A stretch of DNA of 64,000 nucleotides from CAVTLG01 sp963802635 (lineage in GTDB: Bacteria; Chloroflexota; Ktedonobacteria; Ktedonobacterales; Ktedonobacteraceae): NCBI GenBank assembly GCA_963802635.1, contig CAWDJJ010000001.1, positions 620,001-684,000 of the forward strand, read 5' to 3'. The notes beneath the pieces are model-generated. The model saw only the letters and a list, made by a program, of their open reading frames with translations, was not told the origin of the DNA and did not search any database. Positions 42,499 to 53,301 of the stretch are shown piece after piece. A program made the translations under genes and the position numbers. How positions within the stretch are numbered: position 1 is the stretch's first letter; every line of letters starts with the position of its first letter.

Positions 42499-44475
42499 TC
42501 AAAGTGAAATACCTCGCTCTTGCGCAAAATAGACCCATAAAGGCCAAAATTCATCATCGGGAGCCAATACTTTTCTAAGTGCGTCAGAGATCTCTTGCAC
42601 TTTTTCTGGTGGGGGATCTGGTTCTAATTGCAATGCATTCGCCTCTGCAATAGCTTTTTCCGCTTCTAGCGATCTAGGCTGCTTCAGTCCAAAAATATCG
42701 GCCATCAGCCATTGGTCAACTCGCCCTCTTTTAACAAAATATTCTTCATTAAGTTGCACTGAGCCATCAGTCAATTCCAGATGAAGATGAAATAGTTTAT
42801 CGCGATCTGCGTCAAATAAAGGCTCTACAGAAGCCAGCACAAGTGGAGAATGCGTAGCAATAATCACCTGTGTCCCAACTTCCTCTGATAGTGCCTGAAT
42901 AGCTTTCATGACTGCCGGGACAATCACTCGTTGCCAGAAAGGGTGAAGATGTGCCTCCATCTCATCAATGAGCAAAACTATGCTGCGCTGTGGTTTTTCA
43001 CGTATGAGTTCTGAACTGACAACATGTTCATACCATGCCCATACCAGCACATATGCTAGCGCGACGATGCGTTTGATGCCTGCAGAGCATACCATAATTG
43101 GCACCTCGCCGTAGGGAAATCGTAGTGTAGGAACCTCTCGCACATCTCTATCCTCATTGGGGAATCTCATCGGTTTTCCTGGAACGAGAGGATATTGGGG
43201 ATGTGGTGATAGCTCTTTGAGCGCGGCGCAAAATGCTGTAAAACGAGATTGATCCGGGTCTGTTTGCCAGGTATTCCAATCGTCTATCAGCCCTCTACAT
43301 CTTACAATCTCCTTATTGTTCCGTTTTTCTCGTACGCCTTGCCAAACTTCTCTGGACGAGATGCGTATAAAGACCTCTGCTGCCCCATTTTGCGAGAATG
43401 TATCCAATTTTGTTGGGTCCCAGACGGCAAAAGATCCGTCTGCCTGAGAAAAGATAGACAAGCCAGGTAAGACACTGCGCCTTTTCAATTCAGCCCAGTT
43501 CTGTGTTTTCCAGTTATATTTGGCTGTCTGTGCCTTATCTGCCTGGTATTCCCGGCCAATTTGAAATGTAATGCCAGGCTTGTCTGCATGTGGATGTGGA
43601 TTTGCTGGATATTGGGAAGCCCACGTTCCGGTTAAGGCCCACCAGGCACACTCCAGGAGAAATGTTTTGCCTAACGCGTTATCACCAGTGATTATATTGA
43701 GCCGTGGCGCAAAGTCCAGGGCTATTTGCTCAGAAGGTCCCACCTCTGTCAGTTTTAACATTTGGAGTTTAGCACCATATTCTTCTGATGCATTAATAGG
43801 ATTGAATAATGGTACCTGCCGATCATTTCTCTTCTTTACAATGAGGTTGGGTGGTGGTCCGATAATGTTGAGAAGCTCCTCTTCTGCCAGCGCTTGCTCT
43901 TGCAATAATGGCTCACTATAGAAAGGTACTGTTGTATTGAACAAAACGGATTCTTGCTGGTTAATGTGAAATGTTGCAAAGAAAGTCTCGATGAAGTTGG
44001 AGATTTGTGTGTCTCTTTTCCAGTCTCTAGTTCGGAATAGCCAGACAGCTAAGTCAAAGGCAGGAATGAGACTGATGTTCAGGTGTCCTTGTGAAAGTGT
44101 TTTAATATAATCCATTTTCCATCCCCACTCACGGCTGCCTTTCGGATGAAGGATGACATCAGAGAATGTATCGACAGAGATTCTGTGTAATGTATTGGCG
44201 TATTGGTGTGTATTCCAGCGTTGATTTTTGTTAGAGGTCTTGAACGGGGTATAAAAGCCGTTATATTTATTGGTTGGACGATAGTATTTTTGTAAAAATA
44301 CCTCTAAAAGAGGCAGGAAGTGGATCGTTTTTGTTTCATTTATGGGCAAATCAATTTCTTTAAATGCCAGAAACACGGTGCCAAAAAACGGATTTAGCTC
44401 ACTTAGCCGTCTAGTGGACTGCTCAATCTGTTCTCTACTAAAAAACATGTTAATTTGGCTCCCTTGTCGCTTCAT
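42499..44475 (-). CDS. AAA family ATPase, SMC/RecF/OLD-like
   Basis: 658 residues. An alternative start at 44448 (MFFSREQ) has GGGAG about ten bases upstream and is more likely than 44475. The first 230 residues are a unique region. An ABC/SMC-type ATPase follows, with Walker A NIITGDNALGKTFLLE (about 275), Walker B VLLIDEMEAHLHPFW (about 510) and the His switch IIATHSPLVL (about 545), separated by a long insert. This is the AAA_15/AAA_21 layout found in OLD nucleases, Septu PtuA and retron or Gabija-type ATPases. There is no TOPRIM domain at the C-terminus (about 90 residues, charged) and no adjacent nuclease gene, so the effector is unknown. Confidence 0.8.
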   Translation of the reverse strand: MKRQGSQINMFFSREQIEQSTRRLSELNPFFGTVFLAFKEIDLPINETKTIHFLPLLEVFLQKYYRPTNKYNGFYTPFKTSNKNQRWNTHQYANTLHRISVDTFSDVILHPKGSREWGWKMDYIKTLSQGHLNISLIPAFDLAVWLFRTRDWKRDTQISNFIETFFATFHINQQESVLFNTTVPFYSEPLLQEQALAEEELLNIIGPPPNLIVKKRNDRQVPLFNPINASEEYGAKLQMLKLTEVGPSEQIALDFAPRLNIITGDNALGKTFLLECAWWALTGTWASQYPANPHPHADKPGITFQIGREYQADKAQTAKYNWKTQNWAELKRRSVLPGLSIFSQADGSFAVWDPTKLDTFSQNGAAEVFIRISSREVWQGVREKRNNKEIVRCRGLIDDWNTWQTDPDQSRFTAFCAALKELSPHPQYPLVPGKPMRFPNEDRDVREVPTLRFPYGEVPIMVCSAGIKRIVALAYVLVWAWYEHVVSSELIREKPQRSIVLLIDEMEAHLHPFWQRVIVPAVMKAIQALSEEVGTQVIIATHSPLVLASVEPLFDADRDKLFHLHLELTDGSVQLNEEYFVKRGRVDQWLMADIFGLKQPRSLEAEKAIAEANALQLEPDPPPEKVQEISDALRKVLAPDDEFWPLWVYFAQERGISL

Positions 44476-44680
44476 TTAACGATTGTGGTAGTGCTTAATG
44501 TGTCTATTATCACTCAAATATCTTTATTTGGCAATACTAATATTTCTCATTATAAATTCCGATGGTGAGATTAGGTACGAGGTAGGCCGATGTCATAAGC
44601 GCAAGAAACGATGATTCCACTGAGCAAACAGTGTGAGAAGGAATTACAGGAACTGTTAGGATATTAGCCCTTTTTTCCAG

Positions 44681-44709
44681 TAGACATTACCTGTAAAATA
44701 TGCTATACT
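44681..44709 (+). promoter_or_regulatory. Promoter of the pheST T-box leader
   Basis: TAGACA (44681-44686), 17 bases, TATACT (44704-44709); start of transcription expected near 44716, ahead of the T-box stem I. Confidence 0.65.
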
Positions 44710-44744
44710 CCACTCCAGTAAAAATTTAGCATGCCTAAAAATGC

Positions 44745-45046
44745 GAGGATGGGGAGAGTAAGCGCGCAGGCAACGCCCAGGGAGAAAGGGTCATCGACTG
44801 CAAGCCCTTTTGCGCAATCGTTCGCCGAAGTTCACCCCAGAGCTGGCTGTTGAACGCTCAACTGTAAGTAGATAGCCTCGGCCTGTCACCGTTATTGGAC
44901 AAACCGAGTGGAATTGAACCATGTTCTCTGCCGTTCTACGATAGCGAGCACAGCAACAGGTGTGAGATTCAATGCGGGTGGTACCACGGAGCTTGCTATG
45001 CCGACAACTTCGTCCCTGTTGACGAATGTCGGTTTTTTGTTTTTTG
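44745..45046 (+). promoter_or_regulatory. T-box riboswitch (tRNA-Phe) upstream of pheS
   Basis: The T-box core GCGGGTGGTACCACGG (44974-44989) is clear; the TGGT bulge fits an acceptor end with A73. It is followed by a terminator hairpin, CCGACA..TTCGTC against GACGAA.TGTCGG (45001-45032), and a T-run (45033-45046). Stem I begins near GGGGAGAGTA (44754). A TTC at 44831-44833 in CCGAAGTTCACC is the likely specifier codon for Phe. Uncharged tRNA-Phe would favour read-through into pheST. Confidence 0.88.
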
Positions 45047-45054
45047 GAGGATCT

Positions 45055-46102
45055 ATGTTGGGACAACTTGAACTGTTGCTCGGGCAGCTCGATGAGTTAC
45101 GAGAACGTGCTCTTGCCGAATTGGAGCCAATTGATACATCGACTGCGCTGGACGAGTGGGATACGCGCTATCTGGGACGCAATCGGGGCGAACTCAAAAA
45201 TATCTCTGCAGTGATGCCCAGGTTATCAAAAGAAGAACGCCCCGTCGTGGGCCAGAAAATCAACGCGGTAAAAGCCAATCTGGAGCAGCAACTGGCAGCG
45301 AAACGTGAGGCGTTGCGCCAGCGTGAACTTTTGCAAGCGTTAGAGCAGGAGCGTATTGATGTCACGCTGCCCGGACGCACATTGCCAGCCGGACATATGC
45401 ATCCGATCTCGCGCATTATCTTAGAGGTGACGCAGATCTTCGAGCGCATGGGTTTTAGCGTAGCGCAAGGGCTGGAAGTCGAGACTGATTATTACAATTT
45501 TCAGGCCCTGAACATACCGGAAGACCATCCGGCGCGTGACATGCAAGATACATTCTGGGTCTCGCCCGGTCAGAATTCTGTTACGCACACAAACGTCGCC
45601 TATGCAGATCCGCACGATGCAGCAGATGCGGCCACCGGTCCGCGTGGTGGTACCAGGGAAAGTGTATCGTAACGAGGCAATTGATGCGACGCATGAAGCC
45701 ATGTTCCATCAGATCGAAGGACTGCTAGTAGATGAATATTGCACTATGGCTGATCTCAAAGGTTGCCTGGAGCGTTTCGTGCGCGAAATGTTCGGCGAAG
45801 ATCGACGTATGCGTTTTCGTGGGAGCTACTTCCCGTTCACAGAACCTAGCGCAGAGGTAGATATCAATTGTCTTTTATGTGATGGCGCTGGCTGTCGCTC
45901 CTGCAAGTATAGTGGCTGGCTAGAGATCCTGGGTTCGGGTATGGTGCACCCGCGTGTATTGCGTGAAGTTGGCTATGATCCTAAAAAGTATCGTGGTTTC
46001 GCCTTCGGCATGGGTGTAGAGCGCATCGCAATATTAAAGTATGGTATCGCTGAGATTCGCCTCTTTTCCGCCAATGATCTGCGTTTTTTGCGTCAGTTCT
46101 AA
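45055..46102 (+). CDS. pheS: Phenylalanine-tRNA ligase alpha subunit, frame broken near 45570
   Basis: Charges tRNA-Phe together with PheT; cytoplasm. ATG 45055 follows GGAGG just after the T-box terminator. The first frame gives the N-terminal coiled coil (LGQLELLLGQLDELRERALAE) and the core up to MQDTFWVSPG; the second continues RILLRTQTSPMQIRTM, then VVPGKVYRNEAIDATHEAMFHQIEG and ends FGMGVERIAILKYGI..RLFSANDLRFLRQF. Removing one base at about 45569 joins them without loss, giving a normal PheS of about 349 residues. Because the gene is essential, the break is most likely a sequence error. A zinc-like Cys set (CLLCDGAGCRSCKYSGW) is normal for this family branch. Confidence 0.92.
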
Positions 46103-46225
46103 CAACAAGAGGCTATGACGTTTCTGTGAAAATAGCATGAAAAGGCTATAGAGTATGTCTGGCATGAATGGTAAATGAACAAAAAAGTCTTCTGCTACGA
46201 TGTACACTAAGGAGAAAAAGTCGTT

Positions 46226-48770
46226 ATGAGAGTACCTTTGAGCTGGCTCAAAGATTATGTCGACATACAGATGTCGCCTGAGGACCTGGCGCATATCTTA
46301 ACCATGGCGGGACTGGAAGTTGATGCCATTGATTACATCGGGAAAAATTGGGGCGACAAGATCATCACAGCGCAAATTGTCGGCCTGGAGAAGGTGGCAG
46401 ACTCAGACCATCTCAACTATACGCAGATAGATACTGGCACACAGCGCTTGAACGTCATCTGTGGTGCTCCCAATATTAAGCAGGGAGATAAGGTGCCTCT
46501 GGCTTTGCCGGGTGCGCAGGTTGGCGATATCACCATCAGCGAGACGCGCAAAATGGGCTATGTTTCGCAAGGTATGCTGTGTTCACCACGCGAACTTGGT
46601 ATTAGTAGCGACCATGCAGGCATCTACATTCTCGATCCAGAGACGGTCATCGGACAAAAATTGGTAGATGTACTGGGTGAGGTGGTGTTCGATTTTGCCA
46701 TCAAGGCCCATCGTGGAGACCTCTCGTCGGTGATTGGTATCGCGCGTGAAGTCGCAGCGCTTACCGGACAACTCTTGCACATTCCTCAGCCGCTCTTACA
46801 CGAACAGGGCACGCCTGCCGCAGAATTGGTGAAGGTAACAATCACTGCGCCTGATCTTTGTCCGCGCTACACGGCTCGTGTTGTGAGCAATGTGAAGATT
46901 GGGCCATCGCCCAGTTGGATGGGACGCCGTCTGCTGGCTGCTGGCATGCGTCCCATCAGTAATATCGTCGATATCACCAATTATGTGATGCTAGAGTTTG
47001 GTCAACCCTTGCATGCTTTCGACTATGATCTGGTACCTGAGCGGCATATCATCGTGCGTCGCGCCCATGAAAGTGAAACATTGACGACGCTCGACGATGT
47101 GAAGCGTCACCTGACGCCTGACATGCTGCTCATCACTGATCCCACGGGACCGACAGCGATAGCTGGTGTAATGGGTGGTGCGAAGAGCGAAGTGAGCGAC
47201 AAAACAACGACGATCTTGCTGGAGGCGGCGAACTTCAGGGGCGCGAGTATTCGTCGTACCTCGACTGCGCTGGGACTGCGTACCGACGCCTCCAGTCGCT
47301 TTGAGAAGGGGCTTGATCCAGAACTCGTGATTGCTGGTACGAATCGTGCAGTACAATTAATGGCCGAACTGGCTGGTGGTACTATTCATCCAGGCATTGT
47401 TGATCGTTATCCTGAGCCTGTACAGCCGCGCACGCTTGCTTTTTCTACAGATGAAGTTGAGTGGCTGACCGCTATGAAGGTGACACAGCACGAGGTGGTG
47501 GATGCGTTAAGCGCGCTTGATTTCACTGTTGAGGCAGACGAGCAAGATCGCACGATGAAGGTGACAGTGCCAACCTATCGTTCTGATATCAATGAAGGCG
47601 CTGATCTGGTTGAAGAAGTGATTCGCCTGATTGGTTATGATCGTATTCCGAGTACTATTCCGACTGGGCCTTTACCAGAGCAAGTGATTGACCGCTGGTT
47701 TGAGCGTGAGCAGGCTGTCCGTGCACTACTTATCGGTGTGGGGACTCAATGAGACTGTGACGTATACGCTGACCAGTCGGGCGCGTATGCTCAATGTGCT
47801 TGCCCTGGTCGATGGGCGTTCGGCCCAGGCCCTCTTACAGCATCCCGCCGGTTTAGCCTCGACGGCGGCAGTCGCCACCGCTGGGACTGCTACGGCGCTA
47901 GCTTCTTTTGATCCACGCATGCTGTCTGCAGTCACATTAGCGAATCCATTGAGTAGTGATCTGGAAGTGTTGCGGCTGACCCTGTTGAGTAGCTTACTGG
48001 AGACTGTACAGGAGAATAGTAAGCGCAATAAGGCCGGACTGCGTTTCTTTGAGATTGGACGGCGTTACCTGCCTGCTAAAGATGCACATGCACTTCCTGA
48101 TGAACGGCGTACGGTTGGTATTGCACTGTGTGGTCCGGCTGAGATTTCGTGGGTGGCTGAGCTGGCGCGACCGGCGGATTTTTACGATCTCAAAGGCATC
48201 GTAGAAACAGCGCTGGCTGGGCTACATATTGCGCGCTATCGTTTCACGCCGACGCAGCATCCCACCTTTCATCCGGGCCGTTGTGCACTGTTAGAATTGG
48301 CGCATCTTTCTGCTACTGGCGAGGAGGTATTTAGTCCTGCTGGTGTATTGGGTGAGGTGCATCCGGTCGTGCAGCAGCGTTATGATCTTCCTTATCGTAC
48401 CTATCTCTGTGAATTGGACCTGGAGCAGCTCTACGCGGCTGTACCACAACGCTGGACTTACGCGCCAATTTCTCGTCATCAGGAACTCACCCGTGACCTG
48501 GCTCTGATCGTAGATCAGCAGGTGGCGGCGCGCGATATCCAGCAGGTGATTGAGCGCAATGGGGGTGATCTCTTACGTTCAGTAGTACTTTTCGATGTCT
48601 ATACTGGAGCACCGATTCCGGCAGGCAAGAAGAATCTGACCTATGCATTGATCTATCAAGCTCAAGATCGAACTCTGACTGATGCTGAGGCAAATGCTTT
48701 GCAGGAGCGTATTATCCATGCTCTGCATGAAGAGTTTCGGCGCAAATTTGCGCTAGTGCTCCTACCTTGA
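46226..48770 (+). CDS. pheT: Phenylalanine-tRNA ligase beta subunit, frame broken at a G run near 47741
   Basis: ATG 46226 is preceded by GGAG. Domains in order: N-terminal tRNA-binding OB fold (about residues 40-150), B3/B4 editing domain (about 210-390), B5 domain (about 400-480), the catalytic-like core, and the C-terminal FDX-ACB domain (SRHQELTRDLALIVDQQV to the end). The first frame stops after ALLIGVGTQ; the second continues as GLNETVTYTLTSRARML. Dropping one G from the four-G run at 47740-47743 restores VGLNETVTYTL. The whole would be about 848 residues, a slightly long PheT. Second gene of the T-box operon. Confidence 0.92.
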
Positions 48771-48778
48771 TCTCGCTG

Positions 48779-48805
48779 GGGCGGCCTCAGGCCGCCCTTC
48801 TTTCT
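48779..48805 (+). terminator. Rho-independent terminator of pheST
   Basis: GGGCGGCC-TCA-GGCCGCCC followed by TTCTTTCT, nine bases after the pheT stop. Confidence 0.85.
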
Positions 48806-49129
48806 GTACTCAATCAGCAAAGTTATGCAATTGGCGCTTTTATCCTCTAATATTTCGCTACGCCCTGCGTGTGGAACCTACGTCATGACTTTAATATAGT
48901 ACTCTGCTTCCCCGATGTGACAAATTCCTTGATGCCAACGTTATATTCACAGAGTTTATTTAAAATCGAAATTTCAGTTGAGCGTGAGAAACTCTATTTT
49001 CTGGAACTTGACAATGAGATGTCCAATGGAAAAGGGAGGCTGATCATTTCTAGTAAGGAGCAATGTGCGCTTCTTGCTTTCTCTGCAGGGATATATGTAG
49101 GAAGATGGGCTGTATTTCCTCTTTTGTGT
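48806..49129. other. Intergenic stretch, doubtful short frame
   Basis: Between pheT and the repeat cluster. An open frame at 48869-49132 encodes LFKIEISVEREKLYFLELD and ends inside the repeats; it has no ribosome site and no family I know. It may be a gene remnant. Confidence 0.3.
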
Positions 49130-49326
49130 TGAACGCAACCTCCGCTGCGTCAGCAGCGTTGCTCATCGGAACAAGAACACGTTTCTGACTGCGTAAGAGG
49201 CTCGTCAGCAGCGTTGCCAGGCGGAATAAGAACGCATTTCTGAATGCATGTGGGTATGAGGATGAGGCTCGACTGCAGAGTTGCCAGGCGCAAGAAGAAC
49301 GCGTTTCTGAATACATATGGGTATTA
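49130..49326 (+). repeat. Cluster of family D repeat units
   Basis: At least two partial units in tandem share GTTGCCAGGCGGAATAAG or GTTGCCAGGCGCAAGAAG, then AACGC..TTTCTGAAT and ATATGGGTAT. The cluster lies just upstream of the zinc-ribbon/BACON protein gene. Confidence 0.65.
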
Positions 49327-49386
49327 ACAGACAGAATAGTGAAATTTGAGTGCAGGGGCTTCTATTTTGCAAGAAGAGATAGAAAT

Positions 49387-52300
49387 ATGAATCAATGTTT
49401 GCATTGTAATAAACCATGTAATGCTATATCTATGTTCTGTGATCAGTGTCGATCAGATTTACATTTGCAGGAACAAGAGTCGACTGCTAGCGATATTTCG
49501 GGCATAGCCGTACCAGGGTTTATGTCTGTTTCATCCTGGCAGGACGAGGTAGAAGAACTCAAAGGTGAAGACTTCCTGCTTGAGCGAGCAGTTACTCCAA
49601 GAGGTGAGGATACTGTACCTGAGATTACTGCTCGCCTGGATACGAATGACGAGCGAGATGGCTTCCGTACTGATGTGTCACCTCCTATATCACCTATCGA
49701 TGCATCTTTTGACGCTCTGCTGGCTGAGGAACCCGCAGCGGGCACTTATCAAATGCCGTTGACTCCATCGGAAGTTTCGCAATCTCTCTCACCCTCATAC
49801 GGTGCTTATGCAACTCAACCAGGAATTGCAGAGCAGTCCCTCTTAAAGTTAAACAATGCTGCGCGGCTCATTGCTTCTGTGGAGCAGGCGAGTGTGCAGA
49901 GTCATCGCTCTCCCCGTGCCTCTCGTCTAGCCCGTCTCCATGATATTTCTGATGATATTCAACGTGATAGTACACCGTTGCCACAGACATTCTTTAGCAC
50001 TCATCCAAGTTCGCAGGCAATGGAGAAGAGCCTACCAGATTGGTTACGTGACCCTGACAATGATATCGATGAGCATGATGATTGGCAAAGTCAGCAAGAT
50101 CCGCTGCAATCTCGCCGTTTCCCGTCAAATTCGGAGATCACGCGTATTGAAGAAGAAGATATGCGCCGTGCGGTCTCGACTGGATTAGCAGGTGCCACTC
50201 CATTTGCGCGACGCAGACCGACGAAGCGTTTACGTTTTATATTTGCTAGCTTGATTACTTTTGCTATTCTTGCACTGATGGTTGATACTGTGCTACTATC
50301 TGTGGCTTTTATGCACAATCATCACAAAGTTACGCCGACGAGTGATTTGCCACCTTCTCTCACCCTTTCGCAGAATATCGTCACGTATGGTCAAACTATT
50401 ACCCTGCATATTCGCAATTTTCCACCTGTTACGCAAGTGTTTTTGACGCGTGATATTGCGCAACAGGTGTATTTGATCAGTGTGAATAATCCGTTACTTG
50501 TTGACGTAAATGGGGCAGCAGATGTAAATATGGTAATTGAGAGTTCAGGAATCCGGGTGGACATACCATTGAGGCTGAAGACATTGCCGATCGTCATACT
50601 GCTAATGCAACATTACGTATTAATGCGGGTCCAACGCGTCCTGCGCATCTATTGTTGGCGACGACGCAGCTCGATTTCGGATCTGATATACAGGGCGCGA
50701 ATACTATTCAGCAATTAGAACTAAGCAATGGTGGAAGTGGTACGATTTCGTGGTCTGCGAGCAGCGATCAGTCATGGCTCTTGCTTTCGCCCAGCCAGGG
50801 CACCTTTAGCGATGCCCAGACGATTTCGGTAGCAGTTCAGCGTACGAATCTGGCACCTAAAGATTACTCTGGCACGTTGACATTTGCTTCGAATGTGGGG
50901 CCGAAACAAACGGTACAGGTGACCATGACCGTGTTGCCTTTACCACATAATGTGGGAGCGGTGCTCTCAGTCACTCCAGCTTTGTTGACCTTTACGGCTG
51001 TGGATGGCGATGGTAATCCAGCGGATCAGTTCTTGCAAGTGACGAATCCAGGCAAACAGCCACTCTACTGGACGATAAATAACAATACACCCATGTCGTT
51101 AGCAGGTGATGCACCATTTTCCAGTGATATTGCTGATAATCTTGACTGGTTAAATCCGCAACAGACATCTGGGGAGGTTTTGCCAGGAGCAACAAGCTTG
51201 ATACGCTTGAAGGTACACAGTGGCGCTCTGTTGCCAGGAACCTATACCAGTACACTTGTATTTGGTGTAAGTCCGCGTCATACTGCATTAAATAGCCCTG
51301 AAACTGTGTCTGTTTCTCTGGTTGTGGAACCGCGTTGTGGTATCTTGCTTAATATTGGTAGTATGTCTTTTACGGCTGTTTCTCGACAGGCTAACCCGGC
51401 TAATCAAGCTCTAACCCTGGAATCGATGGGGGGGTGCTCGGGTACGCTTTCCTGGTCTGCTATCTCTTCTGCTAGTTGGCTCTCTGTGACGCCAATGCAG
51501 GGGCAATTGAAAGGGAATGCTAGCACTGTGGCTATCAGCGTCAATACGCTCCAATTATCACCAGGGACTTATAATGGAGATGTGATTATCATGCTCGCGC
51601 AGAGTACGCAATCGCTGGCAGTACAACTGGTTATTCAGGCTCCTCCTCCGCCAACGGCACCTATTCTGGAAGTAGCACCGCTTAATCTCAACTTTAGTAC
51701 AACTGAGGGAGCAGATGATCCTCCTGGTCAGGTCGTGACGATTACTAATACGGGGGGAAGCCCATTACTCTGGCATACTTCCGTGCAATTGCTGGCAACT
51801 TCCTGGTTAGGAGTCTCTCCAACGGGAGGAACTATCCTACCAGGACAGACGGGGCAGTTGACTATTAATGTGAGTGCCAACGATAGTGGTTTGAGTCCCG
51901 GTCAATATGCCGGGCAGGTGACTGTGGAAGGCTCCGATGAAAAGGATAATCTCGCTGCTGGAAGTCCACAAAATATCACGATAAACTTCCTGGTGTCTCC
52001 GCCCTGTACGCTTTCGCAGTCAACTTCAAGTACGCTCGCTTTTAGCGCTACGCAGGGACAAAGTAATCCGACTTCCCAGACAGAGAGCTTTACGGCCTCG
52101 GGCAATTGTAGCTGGCCTGTCAGTTGGAATGCGTCTCTGACCAGTTCGGCACCCTGGCTGTCGATGTCGCCTGCTAGTGGTGCTTTGGGGGCGAATGGCG
52201 GGGCGTCGACGTTGAGCGTTACTCCTAATATAGCAGGTCTTGCTCCTGGCGTTTATCAGACCCACGTTTCTGTCTCGGGAACTGATGCGTCCGGCGCGCA

Positions 52301-52970
52301 GGCACAGGGGAGTCCGCAAATATTTACGGTTACTCTTACTATCTTCCAGGCTTGCGCACTGCAAGCTCCTAGTAACGGCCTGACTTTTTCTGTCACGCAG
52401 GGGCAGACATCTACTGTACAAAATCTGAATTTTAGTACAACGGGTAATTGTGCCCTCCCGGTTTCCTGGAGTGTCGGGACTGACTCGGGGAGTAGTAGTT
52501 GGTTAACGTTATCTGCTGTGAGTGGCAGTGGAGGGAGCGGCTCTGTTGGTGTGAGCGTGAATGCTGCAAATCTCACTCCTGGACAATATACTGGCTCAGT
52601 GACGGTTTCGGCTACGGGTAGCGGTGGCGCTGTGGTACAAGCTAGCCCACAGAAGGTATCTGTGATGCTGACGGTGAATGGTTTTGCTGTGAGTGGCACC
52701 GCTACTATTTGCAGTGAGACGGCCTGTGCATCTCCCGGCACGCCTACGGGGGCTACGATCTCTCTTGTCAAGAGTAATGGTACTGTTGTGACTACTACTT
52801 CTGTTGATGCTGCGGGGAACTTTAGCTTTACAAATGTTCCTAACGGTTCTTATACGATCTCGGGCAATGGCACCGATAGCGGCAATACTGCCTATTCTGG
52901 CAGCGTTTCCGTCACTATTAACGGTGGTTCAGTCAATGTAACAGTTCCTATGGTTTCAGGTTCACAGTGA
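49387..52970 (+). CDS. Zinc-ribbon membrane protein with BACON-like repeats, frame broken near 50553
   Basis: ATG 49387 begins a zinc ribbon (CLHCNKPC...MFCDQC), followed by about 260 residues of polar, low-order sequence and one membrane helix (FIFASLITFAILALMVDTVLL, about residue 300). The outside part begins in the first frame and continues in the second (GGHTIEAEDIADRHTANATL); adding one C to CCGGG at 50553 joins them. Then follow about six BACON-like Ig repeats of about 110 residues (for example TQLDFGSDIQG.., SWSASSDQSWLLLSPSQG) and a final carboxypeptidase-regulatory/SpaA-like domain (SVDAAGNFSFTNVPNGSYTI). About 1195 residues in all. BACON domains often bind mucin-like glycans or act as spacers. 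First of three zinc-ribbon membrane proteins in this stretch. Confidence 0.8.
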
Positions 52971-53001
52971 ACGCATCTGCCTTTTATCATTGTTATGTTT
53001 G

Positions 53002-53046
53002 TTGGCTAAGATAGTATGTCCATTATAAGCATGCTATCTTAGCCAA
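53002..53046. terminator. Long stem-loop after the BACON protein gene
   Basis: TTGGCTAAGATAG (53002-53014) and CTATCTTAGCCAA (53034-53046) pair perfectly over 13 bases; the stem is followed by AAAAT on the plus strand. The remainder of the gap 52971-53301 shows no gene. Confidence 0.65.
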
Positions 53047-53301
53047 AAATTTGTGTGGCAAGTTCACATTCTTTTATGCTCGTTTTTTTGTTCCAATATG
53101 CTACAATAGATATCAAGTATGACTACTATGTTACACATACGTACTGGAAAATAGCGCTTCTTTTACGTTTATCTGGTGGGATCTCTAACGTGAGCATAGT
53201 GAGTCGCTCTGGTGGTATGGGTCTATTCATGTCTTCATAGTGCAACAAGAAGAGGAGAAGCAGGTGACGTGCTTTGGCACGCCTCCCCTGTATAGGGCTT
53301 T

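Noticed and set aside
48869..49132. Open frame of 87 codons downstream of pheT.
   Set aside because: No ribosome site, runs into repeat DNA, family not recognised; recorded only as doubtful intergenic content.
49130..49326. Short regularly recurring repeats suggesting a CRISPR array.
   Set aside because: Only two or three diverged units of a dispersed repeat family, no constant repeat length or spacers.
53055..53240. Open frame upstream of the second zinc-ribbon protein.
   Set aside because: A/T-rich, no ribosome site, no protein character; part of an intergenic region.
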